Assembly: GCF_034432235.1 (NCBI RefSeq)
Contig: NZ_DAOUCJ010000009.1
Coordinates: 1-48,162, forward strand
From: Thermoflexus sp.
GTDB lineage: Bacteria > Chloroflexota > Anaerolineae > Thermoflexales > Thermoflexaceae
Direction: 5' to 3'
DNA: 48,162 bases
This document shows positions 7,448 to 17,300 of this stretch, piece after piece. Made by a program: the position numbers and the translations under genes. Every line of letters starts with the position of its first letter. The first letter of the stretch is position 1. The notes beneath the pieces are model-generated. The model was not told where the DNA came from. It made no database searches and worked only from the letters and a program-made list of their open reading frames with translations.

Positions 7448-8590
7448 TTAGCGCATCGGCTGCGGAGGGGTTTGAGGAAGCCGCCGCCCGTTGAGGGTGA
7501 TGAAAGGGGCCGCCCGCTTCGTAAAAACCCCGAGGGCCGCCAGATCCTCGGGTCGAGTTAAGCGACCCTCTCGCCGGGCTCGCAGGATCGCCCGCGCGGT
7601 TTTCGGGCCGATCCCGGGGATCCGTATCAGTTCCTCGTAAGAGGCCCGGTTGATTTCCACCGGACAGTCTGCCAGCGCTCGACGTGCCCACGCCTGCTTC
7701 GGATCCTCCGCAAGGGGCAGGTTCCCGTTCTCATCGAAGGGTAGCTCCTCCAATCGAAAGCCATAAACCCGCAACAACCATTCCGCCTGATAGAGGCGCT
7801 GGGCGCGCAACGGCGGGGTTGGCGGGAGATCCTCCAGCGGCGTGTCGGGCACCGGCTGGAAGGGGGAATAGTAGACACGAGCTAAGCCGATCTCCCGATG
7901 CAGCCGCGCCGTGGTTTCCAGGATCTCCCGATCGCTCTCCCCCGCCGCCCCCACGACCAGCTGGGTGGTCAACGATGGTCGGCGCCCGGACCAGGCGAGC
8001 GTGAGAGGTTCTTCCCGACGGATCCGCCCGGCGATATAGAGCGGCCTTTCCAGCTCCGCCATAAAGGCCTTGTGAGGCGCCAGACGGGACAGCCGCTCCG
8101 GGTTGGGGGCTTCCAGATTGATGGACACCCGGTCCGCCCAGCGCATGGCCGCCCTCACCTGATCCGGCTCCGCACCAGGCATTAGCTTAAGATGAAGGTA
8201 GCCCTGGTAGCCATAGCGCTGCCGGAGCAGCTCCGCGACCGCGAGCAACCGATCCTGAGTCCGCACTCCTCCCCCCAGGATCCCGGAGCTCAGGAACAAC
8301 CCATCCACCAGCCCCCGCTGATGCATCGCGTAGAAGGCGCGAGCCAGTTCGTCCGGCTGGAAAGTGGCGCGGCGGAAGGACCGGCCCGCCCGGAACGGAC
8401 AGTAGAAACAATCCCGTTCGCACGCGGAGGTTAACAGAACTTTCAGAAGGCGGACAGGACGGCCATGAGCCCGCGCCTCATAAATACAATCCATCAGCGG
8501 CAGCCGGGGCCGCCCGGAGGGATCCGTCTCCTCCGCCGGTTCCCAGATCGCCGCCTGGGTCAGGAGAGCCAGCTTCGTCTCGAGATCCAC
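7448..8590 (-). CDS. Radical SAM protein with C-terminal helix-hairpin-helix (putative DNA modification/repair)
   Basis: 380 residues from the chosen GTG. The radical-SAM motif CERDCFYC (Cys57, 61, 64) would bind the 4Fe-4S cluster that cleaves S-adenosylmethionine. The C-terminal domain has ELIRIPGIGPKTARAILRAR, a helix-hairpin-helix typical of non-specific DNA binding. This architecture, with a start resembling LETKLALLTQAA, matches the family annotated as putative DNA modification/repair radical SAM protein, usually found beside a uracil-DNA-glycosylase-like gene. None is present here. GTG at 8590 is chosen because GGAG lies 5 bases upstream; ATG at 8623 lacks a ribosome site. Substrate and reaction are unknown. 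Confidence 0.88.
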   Translation of the reverse strand: MDLETKLALLTQAAIWEPAEETDPSGRPRLPLMDCIYEARAHGRPVRLLKVLLTSACERDCFYCPFRAGRSFRRATFQPDELARAFYAMHQRGLVDGLFLSSGILGGGVRTQDRLLAVAELLRQRYGYQGYLHLKLMPGAEPDQVRAAMRWADRVSINLEAPNPERLSRLAPHKAFMAELERPLYIAGRIRREEPLTLAWSGRRPSLTTQLVVGAAGESDREILETTARLHREIGLARVYYSPFQPVPDTPLEDLPPTPPLRAQRLYQAEWLLRVYGFRLEELPFDENGNLPLAEDPKQAWARRALADCPVEINRASYEELIRIPGIGPKTARAILRARREGRLTRPEDLAALGVFTKRAAPFITLNGRRLPQTPPQPMR

Positions 8591-8672
8591 GGGAACTCCT
8601 GTTCTTGTGGCCCAATGGACCATAGGAAGAATTGAAAAGCCCGGTCGGAGAGGCCCAAAAGGCCTCCAGGAA

Positions 8673-9146
8673 TCACCCGGTGGTAATGGGCTCAGAGGTC
8701 TTCCAGTAAGTCCGCTCGATCTCCGCAACCTGAGCCAAGCAGGCCTCATCTTCCGGGTTCGGGATATAACGGGTGTTGAACCAGGCGTCCAGGATCTCCC
8801 GGGCGATCGCCTCGGAAGTCCGGCGCAAACTCATACAGAGCACATTGGCGTTGTTCCAGAGGCGAGCCCCTCGAGCGGTCTCAGCGTCCTCGCAGAGGGC
8901 GGCCCGGATCCCCGGGACCTTGTTGGCGGCGATGCTCACCCCGGTCCCCGTCCAGCAGAACAGAATCCCCTCATCCGCCTCTCCCCGCGCGACCTTCTCC
9001 GCCACAATCCGGGCCACCTCAGACCAGGATTGCTGGACGCCGGCGAGGGGGCCGACCGGCTCCACCTCGAACCCCCGCCGCCGCAACTCCTCCAGGACGA
9101 CATCCGTCACGTGGGTGCGCTCATCGCTTCCAACGACGATGCGCAT
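8673..9146 (-). CDS. RpiB/LacA/LacB family protein, atypical active site
   Basis: 157 residues of the ribose-5-phosphate isomerase B / galactose-6-phosphate isomerase fold. The core is recognisable: FCWTGTGVSIAANKVPGIRA and NNANVLCMS align with the CGTGxGxSIAANK and NNANVL signatures, and the cysteine is kept. The N-terminal Asp-His of RpiB reads GSDERTH, giving Asp-Glu. The catalytic His of the RxHN motif is replaced by Trp (RLWNNANVL), and the C-terminal phosphate-binding arginines are not evident. It is therefore probably not a standard ribose-phosphate isomerase. The ATG at 9146 has AGGAGG 8 bases upstream; a TTG at 9152 is too close to it. It lies between an unknown gene and the radical-SAM gene on the same strand. 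Confidence 0.85.
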   Translation of the reverse strand: MRIVVGSDERTHVTDVVLEELRRRGFEVEPVGPLAGVQQSWSEVARIVAEKVARGEADEGILFCWTGTGVSIAANKVPGIRAALCEDAETARGARLWNNANVLCMSLRRTSEAIAREILDAWFNTRYIPNPEDEACLAQVAEIERTYWKTSEPITTG

Positions 9147-9203
9147 GGCCAACCCCTCCTTTCAGGCAAAGGACTCCGGCCCACCGGGCCATTCCGGCGC
9201 GCC

Positions 9204-9566
9204 TCACTCCGGGCATTCGTGCTGAATCCCCTCCACCCAGGCCAGCATCCGACCCAGCAGGCCTGGATCCAGGCGCGAGGCATCCAGACAGGCCCGGGGC
9301 TCCAGATAGGCATCCAGAATCCACACCTCCGGGCTTTCCAGCGCTGAAGGGAGCAGCCTGGGATCCCCGAAGCAGATCACGCGATCAGAGGTCACCGTCG
9401 CAGGAGCGATAAGGATCAGGGTTGCTCCGGATTCGGCGACCGGTTGATGGGCCGCCTCCCACCACTGGAGGCGCTCCGGTTCGGGCTTCGGTTCCAGGGC
9501 GACGATCACCGGCGACCGGTGACGATAGGGCTGCAGTTGATCCCTTACTCGAGGAAATGGAAACAC
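9204..9566 (-). CDS. Hypothetical protein
   Basis: 120 residues from GTG 9566 (GGAG 9 bases upstream). A longer form from ATG 9605 is possible, but that ATG overlaps a TATAAT, so it is less likely. The protein has an alternating hydrophobic middle (SPVIVALEP, then GATLILIAPATVTSDRVICF) and acidic ends. I see no signal peptide, membrane helix or known motif. It lies 57 bases upstream of the RpiB-like gene on the same strand, so it may be co-transcribed. No function can be assigned. Confidence 0.55.
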   Translation of the reverse strand: MFPFPRVRDQLQPYRHRSPVIVALEPKPEPERLQWWEAAHQPVAESGATLILIAPATVTSDRVICFGDPRLLPSALESPEVWILDAYLEPRACLDASRLDPGLLGRMLAWVEGIQHECPE

Positions 9567-9603
9567 CGGATCCCTCTCCTTTCCCTCGCTCAAATTCGCT
9601 TTC

Positions 9604-9609
9604 ATTATA
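9604..9609 (-). promoter_or_regulatory. Candidate -10 box upstream of the unknown/rpiB-like/rSAM run
   Basis: TATAAT on the minus strand, about 38 bases upstream of the GTG at 9566. No clear -35 is visible. It argues that translation starts downstream of the ATG at 9605. Confidence 0.4.
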
Positions 9610-9846
9610 CTCCGCAGGCTCTGGAAAACGATGGGGCGAGGCAAACGGTATGGTTTGAGAGCGGAGAGGGCGGGGGGCACCCACCGCCTCGGCACACCCT
9701 CCCCGAAACGGGGAAGGGGACCCCTCCCCGCGGATAAAGCCGCGATCTCACCGGGCGGATCGCTCGTTTCCCCTGAAATCGCAATCCAGGTTAAGATTGC
9801 CAGCGGGAACGATGAGGGAGGGATCGCCGGAAGGGGGAGCGGCCTC

Positions 9847-12800
9847 ATGCGGCTGGAGCTCTGGAGCTTCCCAGGCAATCTGACAGGGCCCGGCTCCCTG
9901 TGGGGATGGGGGTGGACGATCGTCGGGTTCCTGGCCCTTTTCGGTTTATGGCTCAGACGACCCCACGATCTCCGCGCCTGGAGGGAACTCCGCCTCGCCG
10001 AAGTGGGGGGCTTCCTGCTTCTGGCCCTCCTGACCGGTCTGACCCCTGTGCTCACTTGGGAATTCCCGGGCCTTCCCTTCCGGGTCGGCTTTCCGGTCCT
10101 GCTCTGGCTTCCTTATTTGATCTGGGGCGGACGGCTTCGGCCGGGCGCGCTGGCGCTGGTCGGGCTGATGATGGGTGCTGTCATCGGATGGATAGGCGAT
10201 GGCCGTTTCCTGCACCTCCCCTGGATTATCGCGCTGGACGCGGCGCTGATCGGCGGGTTGCTCTCCCAGAATTACGTGGGGCGCTTCTTCCGCATCCTGC
10301 ATCAACCGCTAACAGCCGCCATAGCGGGCTGGATCGCATGGGTGTTTCTGCAATCTGTTTCCTGGGGTAGCTTTTACGCTTCATGGCCGGAGGCCCTGGA
10401 TGGGATCTGGACTCTGATCACGGCCATCGCGCTCCCCTCGTGGGCAAGCGCTTTGATCTGCGGGCTGATCGCCCAGGGGCTCCATCTCCGATGGCCCCGG
10501 ATCTTTTCCCCTTCCAGGCCTCCCCAATGGCCACCTTATGCCCGGCAGATCCAGGGGCGCTTCCTGTTCTTCTTCTCGAGCTGGATCGTCGCCATGGTCC
10601 TGACCCTCTTTCTGTTCCTGACCGCTATCGCCATCCGCCAGGCGGATAAGGAGCAGGCGCAAGCGATCAACCAGGGTGTCAGCCGTACGGGCGAGCAGAT
10701 CGCATATTTTCTGCATACCGGGGAAACCCTTCTGGCTGATCTGGCTGCCCTGGGCATCCCCCGAGGCGAGGCTTCTCCGGTCGTTGCCTCCATCCTTCAG
10801 CGCTTCGTTCAAACCGGGCCGATTTACCATGCGGTCCTGCTGGTTGGAACCGAGGGGGAGATCCTGGCCGCCTATCCGGCGGGAGAGCCGGCATGGGGGC
10901 TCTCGACCTTCGAACGCGCAGCGATCGCCCAGAGCCGTGCGGCTCGTGCCGTGATCCACACCGAAATCCATCGCCTTCCAGATGGCACACCGGGCCTATC
11001 TTTCGTAGCGCCGCTGGAGGGAGATCCCCCCACCGGCTTCCTGATCGGACGGGTGCGGATTACGGAGCACCCGGCTCTCCAGGAGGCCCTGGCCTCTCTG
11101 AGGGGGGGCCTGCCGGCCAGCGAGGGATTCCTCATCGACCGCCAGGGGCAGATTCTGCTGCACCCGGACCCCCAGCGCGTGCTGGACGTCTTCCCGCTCC
11201 CCACATCCTCCCTTCCCGGACCTCTCGACATCGCCCAGCGGTCCCCCACAGGGGCCGTTACCGAGCTCCACCTTCGCCGGGTTCCAGGAACGGACTGGTG
11301 GGCCGTTATCCGTTACCCCCGATCCTCGCGGATCCAGCGAGCCCTTGAGCGGATCCTGCCTACGGGGGTCCTCCTGGGGGGATTCAGCGCGATCGGCGCG
11401 CTGCTCCTGAATGCTCTGAGCGGGCATGCGGCGAAACGGCTGGCGAAACTGGCCGCCGCCGCAGGGCGCATGGCGGAAGGAGAGTTGGAGAAGCCCATCC
11501 CGAGCGATGCCCCGGATGAGATCGGATACCTGGCGGAAACCATGGAACGCATGCGCCATGCTTTACGAGCCCGGCTGACCGATCTCTCTCTGTTGCTGGA
11601 ACTGAATCGGCGACTGGTGGAGACCCTCGATCTGGCGCATGGTCTGCCCGAGGTCGCGCGGTCGCTGGAGCAAGCGGTTCCATCCGCGGGCGCCCGCATT
11701 CTCATCTCCGGGTCTCATGGGGATCTGCGGGTGTTCACCGCGACCGGCGAAGGGAATCCGGGGCCGCTCGATGAGGCCTGCTGGAAGCTGGGTCAGGAGC
11801 GAAGAGAACCCCTCTGGGTCGAGCACGTGCTTCGCCATCCGGAACTCCCCCCGATCTTCCGGCAGGAAGACCGGGGGCGGGCGCTGGGGATCCTCCCGGT
11901 TTACTGGGGGGAGGATCTCGTGGGGGTCGCCTGGATCGCCTTCCCGCAACCCCGGCGGGTGACTATGGCGGAACAACAACTGACCCGCTTGATCCTCAGC
12001 CAGGCGGCGGTATTTATTGCCCGGGCCCGTCTGCAGGAGGCGGCTTTAGCCGAACGCGAACGGCTCCGGGCTGTCCTGGAAAGCAGTCCAGATGTGCTGA
12101 TACTCATCGATCGGCATGGGGATCTGCTTTACCTGAACCCCACCGCAGAGCGTTTCCTGGGCCTTCCAGCCTCCCGGGCGCTGGGCCAACCCGTGGCTTC
12201 GTTCCTGAAGGATGGGGAGCTGCGCGAGCTGCTGGATGAACCGATCCCCCCCGGGCAGATCCGGAGCCGGGAATTCCGACGGCCCGATGGTCGGGCGTTC
12301 TGGGCGGGGCGCTACGATCTGCGCCTGGAGGACGGTCGGGAGATCGGCCGGTTGCTGTTTGTGCGGGACATCACGCCTTTCAAAGCGCTGGATCAGTTGA
12401 AGTCTGACTTCATCGCCGCTGTCTCCCACGACCTGCGCTCTCCCCTCACGTATATGCGAGGCTTCGTCACGATGCTGGGCATGGCCGGACCCCTGACCTC
12501 TCGCCAGCAGGAGTATGTGGAGAAGATTATGAGCGGGATCGATCAGATGACGCGGCTCATCGAGGATCTAATGGATCTGAAGCGGATTGAGGAGGGGATC
12601 GGCCAGCGAGGGATCTGTCGCCTGAGCGACCTGATCCGCGATGTTTTCCATGAAATGCGTCCTCATGCGATGGCCCGAGGGCTGCGGATGACCATGGAGA
12701 TCCACGGGCACGGGATCGTGAAAGGAGACCCGATGTGGCTGCGCCGGGCGATCACAAACCTGGTCGACAATGCCATCAAATACACTCCGGAAGGAGGGAG

Positions 12801-13080
12801 CATCTCCCTGGGTCTGATCGAACAGAACGCCGAGGTCGTGGTCTGGGTGAGGGATACAGGACCTGGTATTGCGCCAGCGGATCAGGCCCGGATCTTTGAG
12901 AAGTTCTACCGGGTGCGCCGTAAAGAGACCGCCCATGTGAAAGGAAGCGGCCTGGGGCTGGCGCTGGTGAAATCCATCGTGGAATGGCACGGAGGACGGG
13001 TCTGGGTGGAGAGCCAGCTGGGCCAGGGCAGCACATTCTACATCGCCCTCCCGATGACCATAATCCCCGCCAGCGCGTAA
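9847..13080 (+). CDS. Membrane sensor histidine kinase (7+ TM, Cache-like, HAMP, GAF, PAS)
   Basis: 1077 residues. The N-terminal block has about six to seven membrane helices (16-36, 45-70, 78-117, 155-175, 185-215, 238-264). An extracytoplasmic region (about 265-490) resembles a double Cache sensor. A further helix (500-522) and a HAMP linker (526-576) follow. Next come a GAF domain (585-725), a PAS domain (735-850, ILIDRHGDLLYLNPTAERFL) and HisKA with the phosphorylated His in AVSHDLRSPLTY (near 861). The ATPase domain shows NLVDNAIKYTPEGG, DTGPGIAP and GSGLGLALVKSIVEWHGG. The ATG at 9847 is preferred over upstream in-frame starts because the first helix follows it directly. It probably senses an external ligand or membrane state. 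No response regulator adjoins it. Confidence 0.93.
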   Translation: MRLELWSFPGNLTGPGSLWGWGWTIVGFLALFGLWLRRPHDLRAWRELRLAEVGGFLLLALLTGLTPVLTWEFPGLPFRVGFPVLLWLPYLIWGGRLRPGALALVGLMMGAVIGWIGDGRFLHLPWIIALDAALIGGLLSQNYVGRFFRILHQPLTAAIAGWIAWVFLQSVSWGSFYASWPEALDGIWTLITAIALPSWASALICGLIAQGLHLRWPRIFSPSRPPQWPPYARQIQGRFLFFFSSWIVAMVLTLFLFLTAIAIRQADKEQAQAINQGVSRTGEQIAYFLHTGETLLADLAALGIPRGEASPVVASILQRFVQTGPIYHAVLLVGTEGEILAAYPAGEPAWGLSTFERAAIAQSRAARAVIHTEIHRLPDGTPGLSFVAPLEGDPPTGFLIGRVRITEHPALQEALASLRGGLPASEGFLIDRQGQILLHPDPQRVLDVFPLPTSSLPGPLDIAQRSPTGAVTELHLRRVPGTDWWAVIRYPRSSRIQRALERILPTGVLLGGFSAIGALLLNALSGHAAKRLAKLAAAAGRMAEGELEKPIPSDAPDEIGYLAETMERMRHALRARLTDLSLLLELNRRLVETLDLAHGLPEVARSLEQAVPSAGARILISGSHGDLRVFTATGEGNPGPLDEACWKLGQERREPLWVEHVLRHPELPPIFRQEDRGRALGILPVYWGEDLVGVAWIAFPQPRRVTMAEQQLTRLILSQAAVFIARARLQEAALAERERLRAVLESSPDVLILIDRHGDLLYLNPTAERFLGLPASRALGQPVASFLKDGELRELLDEPIPPGQIRSREFRRPDGRAFWAGRYDLRLEDGREIGRLLFVRDITPFKALDQLKSDFIAAVSHDLRSPLTYMRGFVTMLGMAGPLTSRQQEYVEKIMSGIDQMTRLIEDLMDLKRIEEGIGQRGICRLSDLIRDVFHEMRPHAMARGLRMTMEIHGHGIVKGDPMWLRRAITNLVDNAIKYTPEGGSISLGLIEQNAEVVVWVRDTGPGIAPADQARIFEKFYRVRRKETAHVKGSGLGLALVKSIVEWHGGRVWVESQLGQGSTFYIALPMTIIPASA

Positions 13081-13111
13081 CCCCATCGGCCTGTCCGGTT
13101 CAGGGATGGCG

Positions 13112-13126
13112 CGAGGGGATCCCCTC
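13112..13126. other. Palindrome between convergent kinase and ada genes
   Basis: A near 16-base perfect palindrome centred on GGGGATCCCC lies in the 136-base gap between two converging genes. It may end transcription from both sides, but no T-run follows in either direction. Confidence 0.3.
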
Positions 13127-13216
13127 GAGGGCTTCCTGAGACGGCCTGGCCCTGAAACCCATGGTCTCCCACATGGAGGCCGAACGGCGCAAGTCCCAGA
13201 CCCCAAAACCCAGGAT

Positions 13217-14308
13217 TCACCTCCCTTCCCCCAGGTGCCAGCTCTGCTCGATACTCTGGATTTCCTTCCGGAGGCGTTGGGCCAGGGCCTGACGCTCCTC
13301 CGGGCCGAGAAAAGCCGCCTCCACAGCGTTCTCCAGGATCCGCAACAGGTCCTTCCACTGCAAACCCATACCTGCCATAGCGAATAGATATTCATCGGTC
13401 AGCGTCGTGTCGCTGATGCTGGGATCATCTGTGTTCAGCGTGACCTTGAGGCCTAACCGATAGAGATCCGGGAGGGGATGATAGTGGAAACCCGCAACCG
13501 CACCGGTCTGCAAATTGCTGGTCGGACAGATCTCCAGAGGGATGTTTCGCTCATGCAGCAATCGGAGGACCTCGACATCGTGGATGGCCTGGATCCCATG
13601 GCCGATGCGGTGAGCGCCCATGATCAGGATCGCGTGGCGGATGTTCGCCGGAGGGCCCACTTCCCCCGCATGGACGGTCAGGAAAAGCCCCTGCTCCCGG
13701 GCCCACCGGAAAATCGGGACCAGATCCCTTGCGGACGCCTGAAGCTCATCCCCCGCCAGATCCAGCGCCACCACTCCCCGGGAGCGATAGGCGACGGCCA
13801 GACGGGCGATCTGCCAGGCCAGCTCCGGATCTTCCCCCCGCACAATGGTCAGGATCATGCGCACCTGAATGTCGAACTCATGCAGGGCCTGCTCCACACC
13901 CTCCAGAACCCATTCAATAACCTCCTCCAGCTGAAAACCCTGAGCCTGGGCGAGCGCCGCGGGGTTAAAACGAAGCTCCAGATAGCGAACATGATCCAGA
14001 GCGGCGTCGGCGACTGCTTCATAAGCCATTCGGCGGATGGCCTCCTCGCTGGTGTAAAACAGACGAAGAAGTCGGAAACGGGCAAGGAAGCGGTGGAAAT
14101 CCGCGGCCTCGCTAACGGTGAACCGAATGAGGGGCTCCAGCTCCGCCGTCCCCAGATGTAGCTCCAGGGGGATCGAATGGCGACGGGCGATCTCCATTAG
14201 GGTGCTCAGGCGGAGGGAGCCTTCCAGATGCCGGTGCAGATCGACTTTGGGAAGGCGATGAAGCATGGAACGCCACACATGCGCCACTGGACCACGCCGC
14301 AGGCGCAT
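13217..14308 (-). CDS. add: Adenosine deaminase
   Basis: 363 residues. Deaminates adenosine (and usually deoxyadenosine) to inosine in purine salvage, in the cytoplasm, with a catalytic metal. LPKVDLHRHLEGSL gives the HxH metal ligands; VHAGEVGPP holds the next His and Glu; HRIGHG and NTDDPSIS complete the active site. Length and motif order are normal for the add family, although adenine deaminase-like members share them. In-frame starts exist at 14377, 14308 and 14266. 14308 has GGAG 9 bases upstream, while 14266 would put the HxH motif nearest the N-terminus, as is usual. It lies about 80 bases downstream of the giant kinase gene on the same strand. Confidence 0.92.
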   Translation of the reverse strand: MRLRRGPVAHVWRSMLHRLPKVDLHRHLEGSLRLSTLMEIARRHSIPLELHLGTAELEPLIRFTVSEAADFHRFLARFRLLRLFYTSEEAIRRMAYEAVADAALDHVRYLELRFNPAALAQAQGFQLEEVIEWVLEGVEQALHEFDIQVRMILTIVRGEDPELAWQIARLAVAYRSRGVVALDLAGDELQASARDLVPIFRWAREQGLFLTVHAGEVGPPANIRHAILIMGAHRIGHGIQAIHDVEVLRLLHERNIPLEICPTSNLQTGAVAGFHYHPLPDLYRLGLKVTLNTDDPSISDTTLTDEYLFAMAGMGLQWKDLLRILENAVEAAFLGPEERQALAQRLRKEIQSIEQSWHLGEGR

Positions 14309-14388
14309 CCGTGCGCGCTCCGGAAATCCCTCCAGGGATCTTGACCCCTTATCCTCGCGACCTCGCATCGCATTCATCGCTGGACGAC

Positions 14389-17300
14389 CTACGATTCGCC
14401 GAAGAGAAACTCCAGCAATTCATCGGAAGGCGCGGTCGGCGGCTTGGGGATCGTGAAATAGAAGGTGCTCCCCTTCCCCAGCTCGCTCTCCGCCCAGACC
14501 CGGCCGCCATGGGCTTCCACAATCCGCTTGACAATGGCCAGGCCCAACCCCATCCCGCCGAACCGCCGGCGGGTGGATCCATCCACCTGATAAAACCGCT
14601 CGAAGATGCGCTCCAGTTTATCCGGCGGGATCCCAATGCCCGTGTCCTGAACGGACACGAGCGCATGATCATCCACGTCTTGAACGCGAACGGTGATACG
14701 CCCCCCATTCGGGCTGAACTTCACCGCATTATGCAGCAGGTTATCCAGGACCTGGGAGAGCCGCTCTCGATCCCCCCAGACGATGACCGGACCCCCTGGA
14801 TCCTCCACGGCGAACTCCAGGCCGGACTGGGAGGCCGTGAGCTGGAAGTTTTGGACAGAGATCCGGGCCAGGGCCGCGATATCCACCGCCTCAAAGTTGA
14901 GGGTCCCTCGCTCGATCCGCTGGAGGGTGACGATATCGCCGACCAGCCGGCTCAGCAGGTTCGTTTTCTCCGCGATGATCTCCACCGCCTCTCGCTGCGC
15001 GTCGGTTAACGGCCCCATCGAGCCGTCCAGCAGGAGATCCACATACCCCTTGATGAAGGTCAGGGGAGTCCGCAGCTCATGAGAGACGTTCTGCACGATT
15101 TCATCTTTCAGGCGATCCGCCTCCTGAAGCTCTTCGTAGGCTCGACGCAGCTCCTCCGCATGGGCCTTCAATTCGTAGAACAGACGGGCGTTCTCAATCG
15201 CAGCCGCCGCTTGCGTGGCCACGATGGTCAGCAGACGCTCATGCTCCGGCTGGAAGGCGTTAGGGATCTCATGGTCCACCGAGAGAGCGCCGATCACCCG
15301 ATCGCCAACCATCAGGGGGACACACAGCAACGAGCGGACCGAGGGATCGAACACCACGAAACGGGGATCCTCCCGGGTGTCCGGGACATAGATCGGGCGC
15401 TTCTGCTGGACGACCTGGCCGGCGATCCCCTCGCCGATCCGCAGGCGGGCCTCCTGCCGCCAGCGATCCTTGACCCCGGCAGCGGCCCGGATCTCCAGCA
15501 GCTCCGTGCGAGGATTGAACAGCATGATATTCGCCGCCCGACAATGAAGGACCTCCCGCAGGGTCATCACCACCGAATCCAGCAGGATCCCCAGATCCAG
15601 CGTGGTGCTCATGCGGCGGGCGAACTCATACAGCGTGGTGACCTCTCGCAGACGCTGGGCCGTCTCGCGGTAAAGGCGGGCGTTTTCCAGGATCACCGCC
15701 AGATGGCCCGCCAGGGTGGTCATCAGGCGCAGATCCTCCTCCGTGAACGCGTTCAGGCGCGGGCTCTCAGCGTTGAGCACACCGATGACCCGGTTCTCGA
15801 TCTTCATCGGGACGGCCAGCTCAGAGCGGGTGCCAGGTTCCGCCTCCACATAATCCGGATCCTGCGTGACATCCGGGACCAGAGCGGGGATCCCTGTCCG
15901 GGCCACCCGGCCGGTGATCCCCTGATGGATCGTGAGAGGAGCGGAGATCGCCTGCTCGGAGAACCCGTAATGCCCGAAGCTGCGGAGGCAGCCCGTTTCC
16001 TCCTCCAGCAACAGGCATTCCACCGCTTCAAAGCCCAGCGTTCGCTGGATGGCGAGGAGAGCCTGATGGACCACGCGCTCCGGATCCAGCGTGGCCGTCG
16101 CCGCCGTGATCACCTCGTAGAGGACGCTCAGCTCATTCAGGCGACGACGAACCTGATGGAAGAGCCGTGCGTTCTCCAGGGCGATCGCCAGCTGCCCGGC
16201 AAGGGCGCTGAGCAGACGGACGTGATCATCCCGAAAAGCCCCCGGTTCGGAGCTCTGGACATCCAGGACGCCGATCAGGCGATCCCCCAGCAAAAGGGGA
16301 ACGGCCAGCTCCGCCCGGGTCTGGGGGATCCGCGGCAGGTATCCCTCATCCTCCTGGACATCCGACACCCGCACCGGGGATCGGGTCGCCGCAGCGCGTC
16401 CCACCACGCCCTCCCCCAACCGCAGGCGATGGACACGCCGGGCTTCTTCCTCTCGCTCACCTGTTCGATACCGCACCAGCCAATTCGGGTCAGCAGGATC
16501 CGTCAGGAAGAGAGCGACAAACTCAAAGGCCGGCTCCTCCTGAAGCAACCGGAGAATCTGACGGACCAGCGCATCGAAATCCGTGAGGCGAACAGCAATT
16601 GCGGAAGCCCGATGGAGGATTTCCAGCTCCCGCAGGCGGCTCATGGCCTCCTCATACAGGCGGGCGTTGGCAATCGCCACCGCCATCTGATCGACGATGG
16701 TGTTGAGCCAGCGGAGCTCATCCGCGCCGAACAGACGAGGGGATTCAAACACCACGTGCAGAGCGCCGATCACCCGGCCTGCATGCCGGAGCGGGAACGC
16801 CGCAATGGCCCCGATCCCCCAGGCCTGCGCCTCAGGGTCATGGAACAGCGGATGCGCGGATGTGTCTGGGATCACCAACGGGCGTCCTGTTCGGACCACG
16901 GTCTCCGTGACCCCTTCCGGGCGCGGACGGGGTGCTTCGAGGAGAATCTCCCCTTCCCGCGTGAGGGTCATCCCGGAACGCCAGCGCTCCCCGCTCTCGC
17001 CGAGCAAATGGATGTATACCCGATCCGCGCGGGTATACTCCATCAAGTGCCGTCCTGCTGTCTCCAGCACCTGATGGAGGTCCAGCGTGGACGTGACCTG
17101 GGCGGCCATCTCCTGAAGGGCACTGAGTTCCGCGATCCGCTTCTGCGATTCTTCATAAAGCCGGGCGTTATGGAGCGCCAGGCTGATGTGATCGGCCAGC
17201 GAGCGAAAGATCGGCTCATCCTCACGCAAGAAAGCATGAGGGTGGACAGAGAAAAACGCGAGGACGCCGATGATCGAGCCCTCTATGCGAAGAGGAACTG

